The translations under genes and the position numbers were made by a program. From assembly GCF_017894365.1 (NCBI RefSeq), contig NZ_CP059467.1, forward strand, positions 3,162,001 to 3,226,000: 64,000 bases of DNA, given 5' to 3'. This document shows, piece after piece, positions 17,616 to 25,306 of this stretch. Positions within the stretch are counted from its first letter, which is position 1, and every line of letters starts with the position of its first letter. Source of the stretch: Aromatoleum bremense. Its GTDB lineage: Bacteria; Pseudomonadota; Gammaproteobacteria; Burkholderiales; Rhodocyclaceae. A model generated the notes under the pieces. That model saw only the letters and a list, made by a program, of their open reading frames with translations, was not told the origin of the DNA and made no database searches.

Positions 17616-17962
17616 AGAATACACACGAAGCGGGCCGGCCAAAACGCAGCTCGCCGCTCGTCCGTCAGGTGAAAGTGTCGAAACGCGCATTCTTGGATTC
17701 GTTCCCCGATGTTGTCCGCGCGCTCAAGCGATACGTGTCGCTCGACGAGGCACAGGCAGAGGTGTTGATTTCGATTGAGCGGGCCGCGGCTGCCGAAGCT
17801 GAAAAAATGAAGGCAGATGACAAGCGAGTCGCGGCGGCCGCAGCTGCGTGGGAAGTTCGGTACAGACTCGGCAAGGCCGAACATTTAGCGGACGTACATC
17901 GAAAAACCCGATTTACAGACTGGACCCCTCGGGCGCCGGGTAGTGCTTTCAAACCGAAGTAG
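17612..17962 (+). CDS. Small basic helical protein (element 2 cargo)
   Basis: A 116-residue protein starting from a GTG that overlaps the upstream stop (GTGA). It is basic at the N-terminus (HEAGRPKRSSPLVRQVKVSKRAFL) with a long Ala/Glu/Lys helix (ISIERAAAAEAEKMKADDKRVAAAAAAW, residues 53-80 approx.) that could form a coiled coil. The tail is TRFTDWTPRAPGSAFKPK. No known domain. Tight coupling to the 17352 gene suggests a two-protein unit. Confidence 0.55.
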   Translation: MKNTHEAGRPKRSSPLVRQVKVSKRAFLDSFPDVVRALKRYVSLDEAQAEVLISIERAAAAEAEKMKADDKRVAAAAAAWEVRYRLGKAEHLADVHRKTRFTDWTPRAPGSAFKPK

Positions 17963-18280
17963 TTGCGCGAACCTAATGCTGCTATTTCTGCCCACAACCG
18001 AGAAGTCGAGACGGTGGAGTTTGTCCCGGTCACGGAGACTTTGGACGGCCTCCTCGATCGTCTCCTCGCCGAAGTTCCTGTCGGTGCTGCCCGCGCGGCC
18101 CATGAGGGACCGAAAGCGCAAGCGTCGGCGACCCATCAAGGCGGGGTAGAGACCGTTGCGGAGTTCCTTGACGACGTCCTATCGGTGAGGGCGATGGACC
18201 GCGACCGCGACCGGTGCCTGTGTGACAGGGGTACCTGCGTAGTGCTCTCACGCCGACCCCCTGAAAACCTCCGCGTGTAA
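17963..18280 (+). CDS. Doubtful open frame behind the 17612 gene
   Basis: A 105-codon frame opening with TTG directly after the previous stop, without a convincing ribosome-binding site. The predicted protein is acidic (VETVEFVPVTETLDGLLDRLLAEV) and its C-terminus lies in repeat copy B. The nucleotide sequence partly duplicates 17085-17150, which is not coding. I keep it as a possible small gene or a decayed duplicate. Confidence 0.25.
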   Translation: MREPNAAISAHNREVETVEFVPVTETLDGLLDRLLAEVPVGAARAAHEGPKAQASATHQGGVETVAEFLDDVLSVRAMDRDRDRCLCDRGTCVVLSRRPPENLRV

Positions 18281-18327
18281 CAAATTTTGCAGACCGTTGG
18301 GATAGTTGCTTATCATCGGCACGTTCT
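18238..18327. promoter_or_regulatory. Shared upstream repeat (copy B) before the GYF-RDD gene
   Basis: Related to 16186-16270 over about 85 bp. TTGCAG-n18-TATCAT could be a sigma70 promoter. The match to copy A suggests both cargo genes answer to the same signal. Confidence 0.5.
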
Positions 18328-18423
18328 GCTGAGCGTGGCGAACTCTCTTCGTCGCTTGGAAGATGCTCATTTTGTGGGCCAGCAATAGCGCACATGGCTG
18401 CCGCCATAGAGGAGGGATTTTTC

Positions 18424-19659
18424 GTGAATGGGTGGTGGTATGAATCAAGGGGCAATCGGCGCGGCCCTGTTCCCATCGAGTTACTTAAGACCCTGCTCGA
18501 CGAGCGGCAAATCAGCCTCGACACGTTGGTGTGGCGGGAGGACATGGAGAATTGGGAACGGCTGTCGTCTCTCGTTGAACTCGCACAGATGATTCCCGCC
18601 GCGCCTCCTCCCCTGCCGAAGGCGCGCCCTGTTACTGCCGGACCGTGGCGACGGTTTTGGGCAAGAACACTTGACACCTGGTTAGAACTTGTCGTGGTTG
18701 TATTGCTCATGCTCGTAGTCAGTAGGATGTTTCCGTCGGTTCAGGAATGGTTTAGCACGCCGACGGGAAGCGCCTTTTTTGCTTTGACAATGTTGCCCTC
18801 CGCACAGGCCGTTGACGCTACCTCTCATGTAATCTTCGGGAATACTCTGGGAAAGGCGTTGTTGGGACTCCATGTTGCGAATCGAAACGGCCATCCCCTA
18901 ATCTTTTCCGAGCACCTTGAGCGGAACCTCGGAATGTGGCTCCGCGGCATTGCTCTTGGATTTCCCCTCATTGGGCACGTGGCAATGTGGCGTCAGGCTA
19001 ACCGACTACGCCAGAAGCAGCTAGCGTCCTATGACGAATCGGGCGGCTTTACCGTACTGGTATCGCCTGTGGGTGGAGTGCACATAGTCGGTTTTGTGGT
19101 GGTGTTTGCAGCTCTTGCCCTCGTAGTGCTTACACTTAACACGATGGATAGGACAATGAGCAGCAAGGCCGATCTAACGGCAACGGCATCCGTAGAGACA
19201 AATTCATCCACGACGGGCATGACGTCTCCGGGTAGATGGAAGAACCCGCGCAGTGGGCACGAGGTGATGCTGCCACTCGGATGGGATGTCTCTCAGAAGA
19301 GTACCGGTCCAGCCCGTGTTTCCTACGAGTTCAATGATGCTCTTCGTCGGACGCGCGTTGAATTTGGCTTCGAGACCGAGGAACGCCGTTCGATAAATGA
19401 CTACGTCCAAGAAGATCGGAACCGTATTTTTCCTTCGGTCCGCTTTGGCGGAGAGGGCGAGTATCGGACCATAAGAGGTCATGCCGGTTGGAGTTCGGAC
19501 GGTATTCCATCGGACAACCGCTCCGGCGCGGCATTCGCCGTAATAATTCAAACCCCGGAGGGGTTCTGGTGGGCCGCGAGCGTCATTTACCCACCGACTG
19601 AGGTTGATCGACCGGATGCCCGAGCGCTCATGTTCGATCTGCTGAAAACGGCGATGTGA
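18424..19659 (+). CDS. GYF_2-RDD membrane protein with C-terminal PsbP-like domain (element 2 cargo)
   Basis: A 411-residue protein. Residues 1-50 are a GYF_2 (DUF4339) domain (WWYESRGNRRGPVPIELLKTLL ... WREDMENWERLSSL), about 70-225 an RDD membrane domain with two or three helices and the RDD-like GPWRRFWARTLDTWLE start plus GNTLGKALLGLHV, then another membrane helix (about 225-250) and a C-terminal soluble domain (GWDVSQKST ... VEFGFETEERRS) resembling PsbP/DcrB folds. The GTG at 18424 is preceded by AGAGGAGGG with ideal spacing, which I prefer to an ATG 30 bp upstream. Lower GC than the host. Role unknown; an envelope-located cargo or defence function is possible. Confidence 0.8.
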   Translation: MNGWWYESRGNRRGPVPIELLKTLLDERQISLDTLVWREDMENWERLSSLVELAQMIPAAPPPLPKARPVTAGPWRRFWARTLDTWLELVVVVLLMLVVSRMFPSVQEWFSTPTGSAFFALTMLPSAQAVDATSHVIFGNTLGKALLGLHVANRNGHPLIFSEHLERNLGMWLRGIALGFPLIGHVAMWRQANRLRQKQLASYDESGGFTVLVSPVGGVHIVGFVVVFAALALVVLTLNTMDRTMSSKADLTATASVETNSSTTGMTSPGRWKNPRSGHEVMLPLGWDVSQKSTGPARVSYEFNDALRRTRVEFGFETEERRSINDYVQEDRNRIFPSVRFGGEGEYRTIRGHAGWSSDGIPSDNRSGAAFAVIIQTPEGFWWAASVIYPPTEVDRPDARALMFDLLKTAM

Positions 19660-19734
19660 TGCTCGAAAGAATTGGGGGCGGGCCGGGAACAGGCAAACGA
19701 CGTTAGGCACCCGCCCGTGCGCCCCCACGGCCGA

Positions 19735-20202
19735 TTACTGCTCGTCGTCGTGCGGGGTGTATCCCTCGCCGCTGCTCATGTCCCAGTGCATGTCGAACCC
19801 GGTGCCGAGAATTTCGATCATTTCGGCATCCGAGAAACCAACGCCCGCCAGTGCGGCGGCGTAAGGCCACCACACAGGGGGCTGAAACACGCCTCCGATC
19901 GATTCCGTGACGTTTGCCATGCCCCGGCGGAAAATGTCTTCCTCGTACCAGACGCCCAGCTTCGACGGCTCGTAATCGGCGGCGAGTTCGCAGAACAGGA
20001 AGCGAACGGCTTTCGCGACGACGGGGCGGCATGTCTTCTGGTATTCGGCGGGGTAGGTGTTCCACTCGGACGCCACCTTCAGCCAAGTGACGATGGGGTC
20101 GGACTGCCGAACGGTGCACACGGGCACGCGGTTCTTGTTCTCGCCGACGAGTTCAACGACGAACCTGGCGGTCGTGGGGGTGGTGTAGGCGGTCGTGTGC
20201 AT
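19735..20202 (-). CDS. Hypothetical protein of element 2
   Basis: A 155-residue acidic protein beginning MHTTAYTTPTTARFVVELVGENKN and ending SSGEGYTPHDDEQ. It contains WLKVASEWNTYPAEYQKTCRPVVAKAVRFLFCELA, a likely helix bundle, but no motif I can name. It lies 21 bp after the 20224 gene on the same strand, probably at the end of the leftward replication transcript. It is convergent with the GYF-RDD gene (75 bp apart). Function unknown. Confidence 0.6.
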   Translation of the reverse strand: MHTTAYTTPTTARFVVELVGENKNRVPVCTVRQSDPIVTWLKVASEWNTYPAEYQKTCRPVVAKAVRFLFCELAADYEPSKLGVWYEEDIFRRGMANVTESIGGVFQPPVWWPYAAALAGVGFSDAEMIEILGTGFDMHWDMSSGEGYTPHDDEQ

Positions 20203-20223
20203 GGTGCGTATCTCCGTTGCGGT

Positions 20224-20532
20224 TTAGTCGGTCGTGTGCATCGCGAAGAGCGCGAGCACGTCTAGGGGTGGGCGCCCCCGTGGGGGCAAGGGCACGCGGC
20301 GGCCCGGCGGCGCGTACAGCACGCGCAGCACGCGGCGGTTGTGATTCCGGCTCCAGCGTCGGGCGCGGTGCCAGCCAAGCATTTCGAGCACGTGGGGCAG
20401 GGCGTGGCGCGGGATGCCGGTTGCGCGGGTGAGTTCGTGCGGCCGATAGAGGGTCCGCCGGTCGGCGTCGGGCAGGGAAGCCCACCACGTTGTAACGCGG
20501 GCGAGGTCGTGGGCGAGGCGAAGCGGGTTCAT
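20224..20532 (-). CDS. Small basic HTH-like protein of element 2
   Basis: A 102-residue Arg-rich protein. The segment LYRPHELTRATGIPRHALPHVLEMLGWHRARRW reads as a winged helix-turn-helix of the kind found in phage and plasmid replication proteins, followed by a basic wing (RNHNRRVLRVLYAPPG). The start lies 24 bp from the first repeat of the 20556-20844 array. It could bind the array, but this is inference from position. The ATG overlaps the stop of a doubtful frame that crosses the array (ATGA). Confidence 0.55.
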   Translation of the reverse strand: MNPLRLAHDLARVTTWWASLPDADRRTLYRPHELTRATGIPRHALPHVLEMLGWHRARRWSRNHNRRVLRVLYAPPGRRVPLPPRGRPPLDVLALFAMHTTD

Positions 20533-20885
20533 CGGAGCGTTCCTCTTGTCGTAATGCCGGGGGTGCCGGGGGTATGCCGGGGGTCGAAAATCACAACCCC
20601 CGGCACCGAAAACCCAGTAACGGCGCGGGTTTCAGCACGTTTGCCGGGGGTGCCGGGGGTTGGAGGCGAAAATTCTTCTACTACTCTCCCTCCCTCCTCC
20701 CTCTCTCTACCTTTTCTTTTTTCAGAAGAAAGATAAGAACAACCCCCGGCACCCCCGGCACAGTGCCTCAATCCCAGTGCCCGCACGGCTTTCAGCCCGC
20801 CGGGGGTTGCGTTTTCGACCCCCGGCACCCCCGGCACCCCCGGCAAAATGGAGCGCTTCACGAGGTGCATGGGCTTACTCGCCAT
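20529..20885 (-). other. Open frame across the repeat array, coding status doubtful
   Basis: A 118-codon frame runs through the array with ATGA-type overlaps at both ends (helicase stop at 20875, start of the 20532 gene). Its protein is PGVPGVPGV/PGTPG-like because the 9-bp repeats keep the frame, with no recognisable domain. It could be read as a coupling peptide, but repeats of 9 bp and high GC can keep a frame open by chance. Confidence 0.25.
20556..20844. repeat. Self-symmetric array of twelve 9-bp repeats, candidate replication origin of element 2
   Basis: GCCGGGGGT (F) or its complement (R) occurs at 20556F, 20565F, 20576F, 20596R, 20643F, 20652F, 20742R, 20751R, 20799F, 20818R, 20827R and 20836R. 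The order FFFRFFRRFRRR is its own reverse complement, so the region can fold into nested hairpins. A pyrimidine tract (about 20676-20722) sits at the centre. It lies between the helicase gene and a small HTH-like gene, where satellite origins are expected. Confidence 0.75.
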
Positions 20886-22596
20886 CCGACTTCGGCATGA
20901 GGAACACCCACGCGCAGTTGTTCGCGCCGCTGATCGGCTTCAATGCCGCCTCGATCCCGGCCCGCGCGAGCACTCCTTGCACCCGTTGCAGCGCGCCGGT
21001 CGTCGCCCGTGCCGTGCCCGGCAACGTCGTTCCCCGGCTCGTCCAGTCGTCGCAGTGCCTCGTGACAGCCGAGCAAATCGCTTGCGCCGTGGCGGCGACG
21101 ATCACGCGGCCCTTGATCTGCCCTGCGCACCATCCCGGCACTTTTTGCCAGTGGCGATAACTCGGGAGCTTTTCGGCCGGCTTTGCCTCGGCGGCCCACG
21201 TGTTCAGCGTCTTGACCAGGGCGCGCGCGAAGGTGTCGCCCTCGATGTAGTCCTCGGCGGCGCGCTGCCGCTTGCTCGACATCAGATCGACGAAGTAACC
21301 CACCGGGTGCCCGAGTGCCTGCGCGATGGCTTCGCCGGTCTGGTTCCATGCAACCATGCGATGCTTCCAGGCCCGTTGCGCCGCGACCGCAGCCCGATCC
21401 CGGATCGACACGTGCAAGAGGTACAGCAGCCCGCCGAGCACTTCGGGCAGCTTGTCCGCGTATTCCGCCCGCACCTCGGACTCGGGGCGATAGGCGAGGG
21501 GTTTCTTGATCGACACGATTAACGCGCGGTCCTGAGTGTCCGATTGCCTGAACGGCGGCAGTATCCCGGTGACAATCTGGGCGCAGTGAATGCCGAACGT
21601 GGCGGTCCCGGCGTTGGTGTAATACTCTCGCTGCGTCACCGCGCCGCCGGTCGATGCCCGGCACATGAAGTCTTCGGGGAGCCGCCCCGATACGTTGTCG
21701 AGCATCACGACATGACGCCCCTGCGCCGCTGCGATCATGTCGCGTTCATCCTGCCCAGTACTCGGCATTTCACCGTCAAACGGGTCGATAGTCTGGGCGA
21801 GACGCCACGCTGCCGCGCTCTTCCCCGAGCCCTCGGGGCCGATGAACTCAAGGATGGGGTGCGGACTGTCCGCGCGCAGATACTCCACCGCAACGGCCAC
21901 CACAGGCAGCTTGTCCGCGTCGGGCACGTTTGCCACCATGGGTGCTATGAACTCCCACGCCTGCGCGGCATTGCCGCACGGGGCCGGCATTGGCAGCGCG
22001 CCATACCCCCGCCCACGTCGAAACGGAATCGTGTCGTTCTTCTCCACGGTCACGCCGGCCGCATTCACTCGAACCACGTGGCCGTCAGGGGCGCTAAGGT
22101 CGAGCAGGTAGTCGGCGCCATCCATGCCGATGCGTTGATGCACCGTCCTCCGGGGCTGCGCCCGCGCCCGAGTGCGCAAGGTGCTAAGTACCGTTGCGAC
22201 GGCGTCCTTTCCGATCATGCGGCCGGAACTACGCAAGGCGGCCTCGCGGATCGCGTCTGCGACTTGCTCGGACTCCAACGGTACCGCCTCGGGGCGCCTG
22301 CCGCTGCGCAGCGTGACGTAGAAGCGGCCGTTCTGGTTCTCGAATGGGGCGAATTCGCCCGCAAGCGCCTGGGTCGCCTGTGCGCCTCGCGTCGCGGCGT
22401 CGGCCGGCTGCACTTCCTTCCCGATCTGATCGAGCTGCGCTTGAGCCATCGCGGGCACCTTCGGCCCTTCCTGCGACTCGGCGGCCGTCGGCAGTTGGAT
22501 GACAGGTACGAGCCCTTGCGCACCCTGCGCGGGCGCCTTCCTGGCCTCGTACTCCGCGCGGATCTGGGCGACGCGCTCCCTCATTCCCGCGCTCAT
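20875..22596 (-). CDS. P-loop replicative helicase-like protein of element 2
   Basis: A 573-residue protein. After an N-terminal extension (to about residue 150) comes an ATPase core with Walker A EFIGPEGSGKSAAAWRLA (about residues 245-262) and a Walker B-like strand HVVMLDNVSG, followed by a segment with TFGIHCAQIVTGILPPF and a sensor-like arginine region (SDTQDRALIVSIKK). The layout resembles superfamily 3 or D5-type helicases of phages and satellites. The start overlaps the primase stop (ATGA), so primase and helicase are made together. The gene ends 31 bp from the repeat array. Confidence 0.8.
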   Translation of the reverse strand: MSAGMRERVAQIRAEYEARKAPAQGAQGLVPVIQLPTAAESQEGPKVPAMAQAQLDQIGKEVQPADAATRGAQATQALAGEFAPFENQNGRFYVTLRSGRRPEAVPLESEQVADAIREAALRSSGRMIGKDAVATVLSTLRTRARAQPRRTVHQRIGMDGADYLLDLSAPDGHVVRVNAAGVTVEKNDTIPFRRGRGYGALPMPAPCGNAAQAWEFIAPMVANVPDADKLPVVAVAVEYLRADSPHPILEFIGPEGSGKSAAAWRLAQTIDPFDGEMPSTGQDERDMIAAAQGRHVVMLDNVSGRLPEDFMCRASTGGAVTQREYYTNAGTATFGIHCAQIVTGILPPFRQSDTQDRALIVSIKKPLAYRPESEVRAEYADKLPEVLGGLLYLLHVSIRDRAAVAAQRAWKHRMVAWNQTGEAIAQALGHPVGYFVDLMSSKRQRAAEDYIEGDTFARALVKTLNTWAAEAKPAEKLPSYRHWQKVPGWCAGQIKGRVIVAATAQAICSAVTRHCDDWTSRGTTLPGTARATTGALQRVQGVLARAGIEAALKPISGANNCAWVFLMPKSDGE

Positions 22597-23711
22597 GCCG
22601 GCACCCCCCGCAGTTCCTCGAAGGCGCGACGGTGATACGCCGCAAGGTATTGCGCCGCCGAGAGCCCAGCCGCCGACAGTTCGCCCCCTTGTGCCATTTC
22701 GCCGCGCACGAGGGCCATAGCCTTGTCTCGCGCCCGTGCGAACAGCTTGCCCACCAGTGCATCAGGCGGTGCTGCCGAAGGCATCCAGCGCGCCCACATG
22801 GATTCGGGGTCGAACCGGCTGTCGTCGTTTTTTTCCTGCGCTTCCGCGCTCGCCGTGTCGGTAAATCTCCACCACAGCGCGGCCCCGTCCTCGTCGGAGA
22901 GGTGCCCGAGCATCACGGCACCTTTCAGCGCGCAGAGCCCGGCAAGCCAGTCCGCATAGTGCTCCGCACCGACGAGCGCGAGCGCTTCGGCGTAGCGCGC
23001 GCTCTGATCGCCCACCGGCGCGACAGGCGCGGCGAACTTGGTCCGCTCGGGCTTCGGGGGCACCAACGACAACAAGGCGTCCGCACTGAGCAAGGCGCCA
23101 CGCATCGCAATGCGGAACGCGAGCTGGACGCGATCAGGATGCGCCATCCATACGCCGGCCTGTTGCGACAACTTCGCCGTTGCAGGGTCGGCGAGCCCAT
23201 CGAAGTACAGGCCATTCAAGACGTGCCACACGTCTGCCCAGCGCACCGGATCAAGCGCACGGTCCATGAACAGCAGCACCCGCGCGCGGACCTCGTCAGG
23301 CGCCTTGCCGTGCGAATGCGTCGAGTATGCGCAGAACATCACGCCGGCCGCCACCATGTGTTCCACGATGCGTTCCCACTGTGCGGGCGTCAGCCCGTCC
23401 AGGTCGTTGGCGAACGCGCTCCCCTCCGTCAAGTGGGCCGCGCTGCGCTGCTTGCCCGACTTTCCAGGGAACCGCTCGGCGGTCTTGCCGACGAAGGGCG
23501 CGACCTTGAGCGGGCAGAGCACGAAATAGGGCGCGTTCGACTTGTCCTCGACGAGCCGGGGGCCGTCCTCCGGGGCGATCATTTCGATAACCCGCCACGC
23601 CGACAGGTCGCATTCCTCGTTGCTCGGGATAGTGGAGAACGCCCCACGAAAGAACGTCAGGGCATGAATCGGCGTGTTCGGCGGCGAACTGCTTCGAATA
23701 TCAAGCGCCAT
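22593..23711 (-). CDS. AEP-like primase of element 2
   Basis: A 372-residue protein. Residues about 95-165 carry the marks of archaeo-eukaryotic primases of mobile elements: ANDLDGLTPAQWER (Asp-x-Asp metal motif), MFCAYSTHSHGKAP (the sxH motif) and VRARVLLFMDRALDPVRW (third acidic motif). The rest is helical, ending ELSAAGLSAAQYLAAYHRRAFEELRG. This is inferred from motif order, not a database match. It is coupled to the helicase downstream and overlaps the 23701 gene upstream by 11 bp. Element 1 uses an unrelated zinc/TOPRIM primase in the same place. Confidence 0.7.
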   Translation of the reverse strand: MALDIRSSSPPNTPIHALTFFRGAFSTIPSNEECDLSAWRVIEMIAPEDGPRLVEDKSNAPYFVLCPLKVAPFVGKTAERFPGKSGKQRSAAHLTEGSAFANDLDGLTPAQWERIVEHMVAAGVMFCAYSTHSHGKAPDEVRARVLLFMDRALDPVRWADVWHVLNGLYFDGLADPATAKLSQQAGVWMAHPDRVQLAFRIAMRGALLSADALLSLVPPKPERTKFAAPVAPVGDQSARYAEALALVGAEHYADWLAGLCALKGAVMLGHLSDEDGAALWWRFTDTASAEAQEKNDDSRFDPESMWARWMPSAAPPDALVGKLFARARDKAMALVRGEMAQGGELSAAGLSAAQYLAAYHRRAFEELRGVPA

Positions 23712-24252
23712 CGTCGCCCCCTTCGTCGCTCGGGGTGACGTCGATCACGTCGCGCGGGTTGTTCTGTCCGTGGCGAAGGTCGATAACGATACGGTGCTCG
23801 TTCGGTTTCTCGGGGGAAGGGTCAGCGTCGCCCGGGCGCAAAATGAAAATCGTCGCCTTCGGGGCGTCGTCCTCCATCTGAGCGCGAAGGCGCGCGGCGC
23901 GCTCCTCGGCGAGCCCGGATACCTTCAAGGCGGTATCCATGAGTTTAGCGGCGGTCGCGGCGCCCACTTCACCTCCGTCCACCAGGGCTTGAGAGTGGGT
24001 CAGGAGGCTTTCAAGCAGGGCCAGGGCTTGTGCTTTCGCCAGTTCGCCACTGTCGCGCATGCGATCAATTTCGGCCATCACCACGCGAGAACCTTCCTCA
24101 GACGCCGCAAAGTCGAGAAGTTGATCGGCAGTCATCCCCGCCCGTGCTGCCGCCGTGTCGGGGTCTTTCAGCCCCTTCGCCATCAGCGCGGCGTCTTTGC
24201 GCATGCGCGCCCAGCGCTCTTCGGCATCGCTGGGTTTGATGAGATTGGGCAT
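23701..24252 (-). CDS. Helical protein of element 2, possible small-terminase-like or regulatory protein
   Basis: A 183-residue protein. The N-terminal part (MAKGLKDPDTAAARAGMTADQLLDFAASEEGSR) looks like a DNA-binding helix-turn-helix; a long helical middle follows, then short strands (ATIFILRP, EHRIVIDLRHG) and an acidic tail. This order (HTH, helical bundle, C-terminal strands) recalls phage small terminase subunits, some of which occur in phage-inducible islands. I do not claim the family. The ATG at 24252 follows the alpA stop by 2 bp; a longer upstream start would overlap alpA. Confidence 0.5.
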   Translation of the reverse strand: MPNLIKPSDAEERWARMRKDAALMAKGLKDPDTAAARAGMTADQLLDFAASEEGSRVVMAEIDRMRDSGELAKAQALALLESLLTHSQALVDGGEVGAATAAKLMDTALKVSGLAEERAARLRAQMEDDAPKATIFILRPGDADPSPEKPNEHRIVIDLRHGQNNPRDVIDVTPSDEGGDDGA

Positions 24253-24254
24253 GA

Positions 24255-24473
24255 TTAGCCCTCCGTGCCCGACGTGCTGCGCCATTCGCCGCGAACCCAC
24301 GCCTGCAAGTCGGTCATGCGCCATCCGACAGAGCGGGCGCCGAGTTGCAGGCGCTTCGGCGCACGTCCTGCGCGTTCATCTTCCCACCAGGCGGTTCGAG
24401 ACCGGGCCGTGATAGCCCGGCGCTCGTGCTCGCGGACGATGCGGTCCGGGGTAGTACTGAGAGAATCCAGCAT
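24255..24473 (-). CDS. AlpA-like DNA-binding protein / excisionase (element 2)
   Basis: A 72-residue protein of the Phage_AlpA type: AITARSRTAWWEDERAGRAPKRLQLGARSVGWRMTDLQAWVRGEW contains the characteristic sequence of turn, basic wing and GWRxxDLxxW. A strong GGAGG site precedes the ATG at 24473. It starts the leftward replication operon of element 2, as the AlpA-like gene does in element 1, and is likely to control excision or the operon. Confidence 0.85.
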   Translation of the reverse strand: MLDSLSTTPDRIVREHERRAITARSRTAWWEDERAGRAPKRLQLGARSVGWRMTDLQAWVRGEWRSTSGTEG

Positions 24474-24707
24474 GTTTGCCTCCGTTCGATTGATCGATAC
24501 GGAGCACCCTAAAGCATTGCGTCGGTTCGTGCACTATAAAAAACGTGTGAAATCAATTGCTTGCGGTGATGTCTTTCACCTACGGCGATGTACCAACGTG
24601 TATGGAGAATCACCAAAGAATACCGCGCCTGCGTTGAGTGTTGTAAAAAAACAACAACATCGGCCGGCCCGCTTTGCGTGATGCCCTTCACGCGGCGGCA
24701 AACTCAG
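24474..24707. promoter_or_regulatory. AT-rich control region of the element 2 replication operon
   Basis: A low-GC spacer upstream of alpA. It contains an inverted repeat GTGAAA ... TTTCAC (about 24546-24581) and a TTGTAAAAAAACAACAAC stretch. It probably holds the promoter and operators of the alpA-primase-helicase operon; exact sites cannot be fixed by eye. Confidence 0.5.
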
Positions 24708-24992
24708 TCAGGCGCCGATGCGCGCCACCGGCGACCGTTCTTTGGCGCGCTCGCCGGCCGCCCACAGGTCGCGCTGCGTTTGCAGCCGCAGCCAGTAGCC
24801 GGGTGACGTGCCCAGCGCTTCGGATAGTCGCAGGTCCATGTCGGCGGTGATGGCAGCGTGTCCATGCAGGATGCGCGAGAGCATCACGCGGCTGATGCCC
24901 AGATGCGCGGCAAAGGCGGTCACGCTCATGTCGAGGTCTTCAAGCCAGCCGGCGAGCAGTTCGCCAGGGGGGGCGGGGTTGTGCATGTTCAT
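24708..24992 (-). CDS. higA: HigA-family antitoxin (copy 2)
   Basis: A 94-residue HTH antitoxin differing from copy 1 at only a few positions (for example HGHAAIT for NGHAAVT, and GTSPGYWLRLQT for GTTPGYWLKLQA). It follows higB by 10 bp. Because both toxins and antitoxins are so alike, cross-neutralisation between the two elements is likely. Confidence 0.93.
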   Translation of the reverse strand: MNMHNPAPPGELLAGWLEDLDMSVTAFAAHLGISRVMLSRILHGHAAITADMDLRLSEALGTSPGYWLRLQTQRDLWAAGERAKERSPVARIGA

Positions 24993-25002
24993 GTCTCGTG
25001 CC

Positions 25003-25281
25003 TCAGTGGTAGTCGAGGTAATCCAGCAGTTCCACGGCTCCGCCCTCGAATCTGAACGTCAGCCGCCAGTTGGCTTGCACCGTCATGGACAGGAAGCCGG
25101 CGCGGTCGCCTGAGAGCCCATGCAGACGCCAAGAAGGGCGGGCAAGGTCTTCCGGTCCGGCGGCAGCGTTCAGGGCGGTCAGCATCTCCCTCAGGCGCTT
25201 GGCGTGCATCGGCTGAATGCCTGCTTGGGAGCCGGTGCGGAAGAACGCCTCCAAGCCCTTGTGACGGAACGAGACAATCAT
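25003..25281 (-). CDS. higB: HigB-family RelE-type toxin (copy 2)
   Basis: A 92-residue RelE-superfamily toxin with the same start (MIVSFRHKGLEAFFRTG) and end (LDYLDYH) as copy 1; I see only three differences (LSGDRAG for LTGDRTG, and GAVELL for GTVELL). Same position between int and higA. Expected to cleave mRNA on the ribosome. Confidence 0.93.
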   Translation of the reverse strand: MIVSFRHKGLEAFFRTGSQAGIQPMHAKRLREMLTALNAAAGPEDLARPSWRLHGLSGDRAGFLSMTVQANWRLTFRFEGGAVELLDYLDYH

Positions 25282-25284
25282 AGT

Positions 25285-25305
25285 TTGTATAGCGTCGATT
25301 TACAA
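25285..25305 (-). promoter_or_regulatory. Putative hig operator/promoter (copy 2)
   Basis: Identical to 13775-13795: TTGTA-n11-TACAA in the gap between int and higB. Confidence 0.65.
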
Positions 25306-25306
25306 T

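Noticed and set aside
20556-20844. CRISPR array
   Set aside because: The repeats are only 9 bp, occur in both orientations and lack regular spacers; no cas genes are near.
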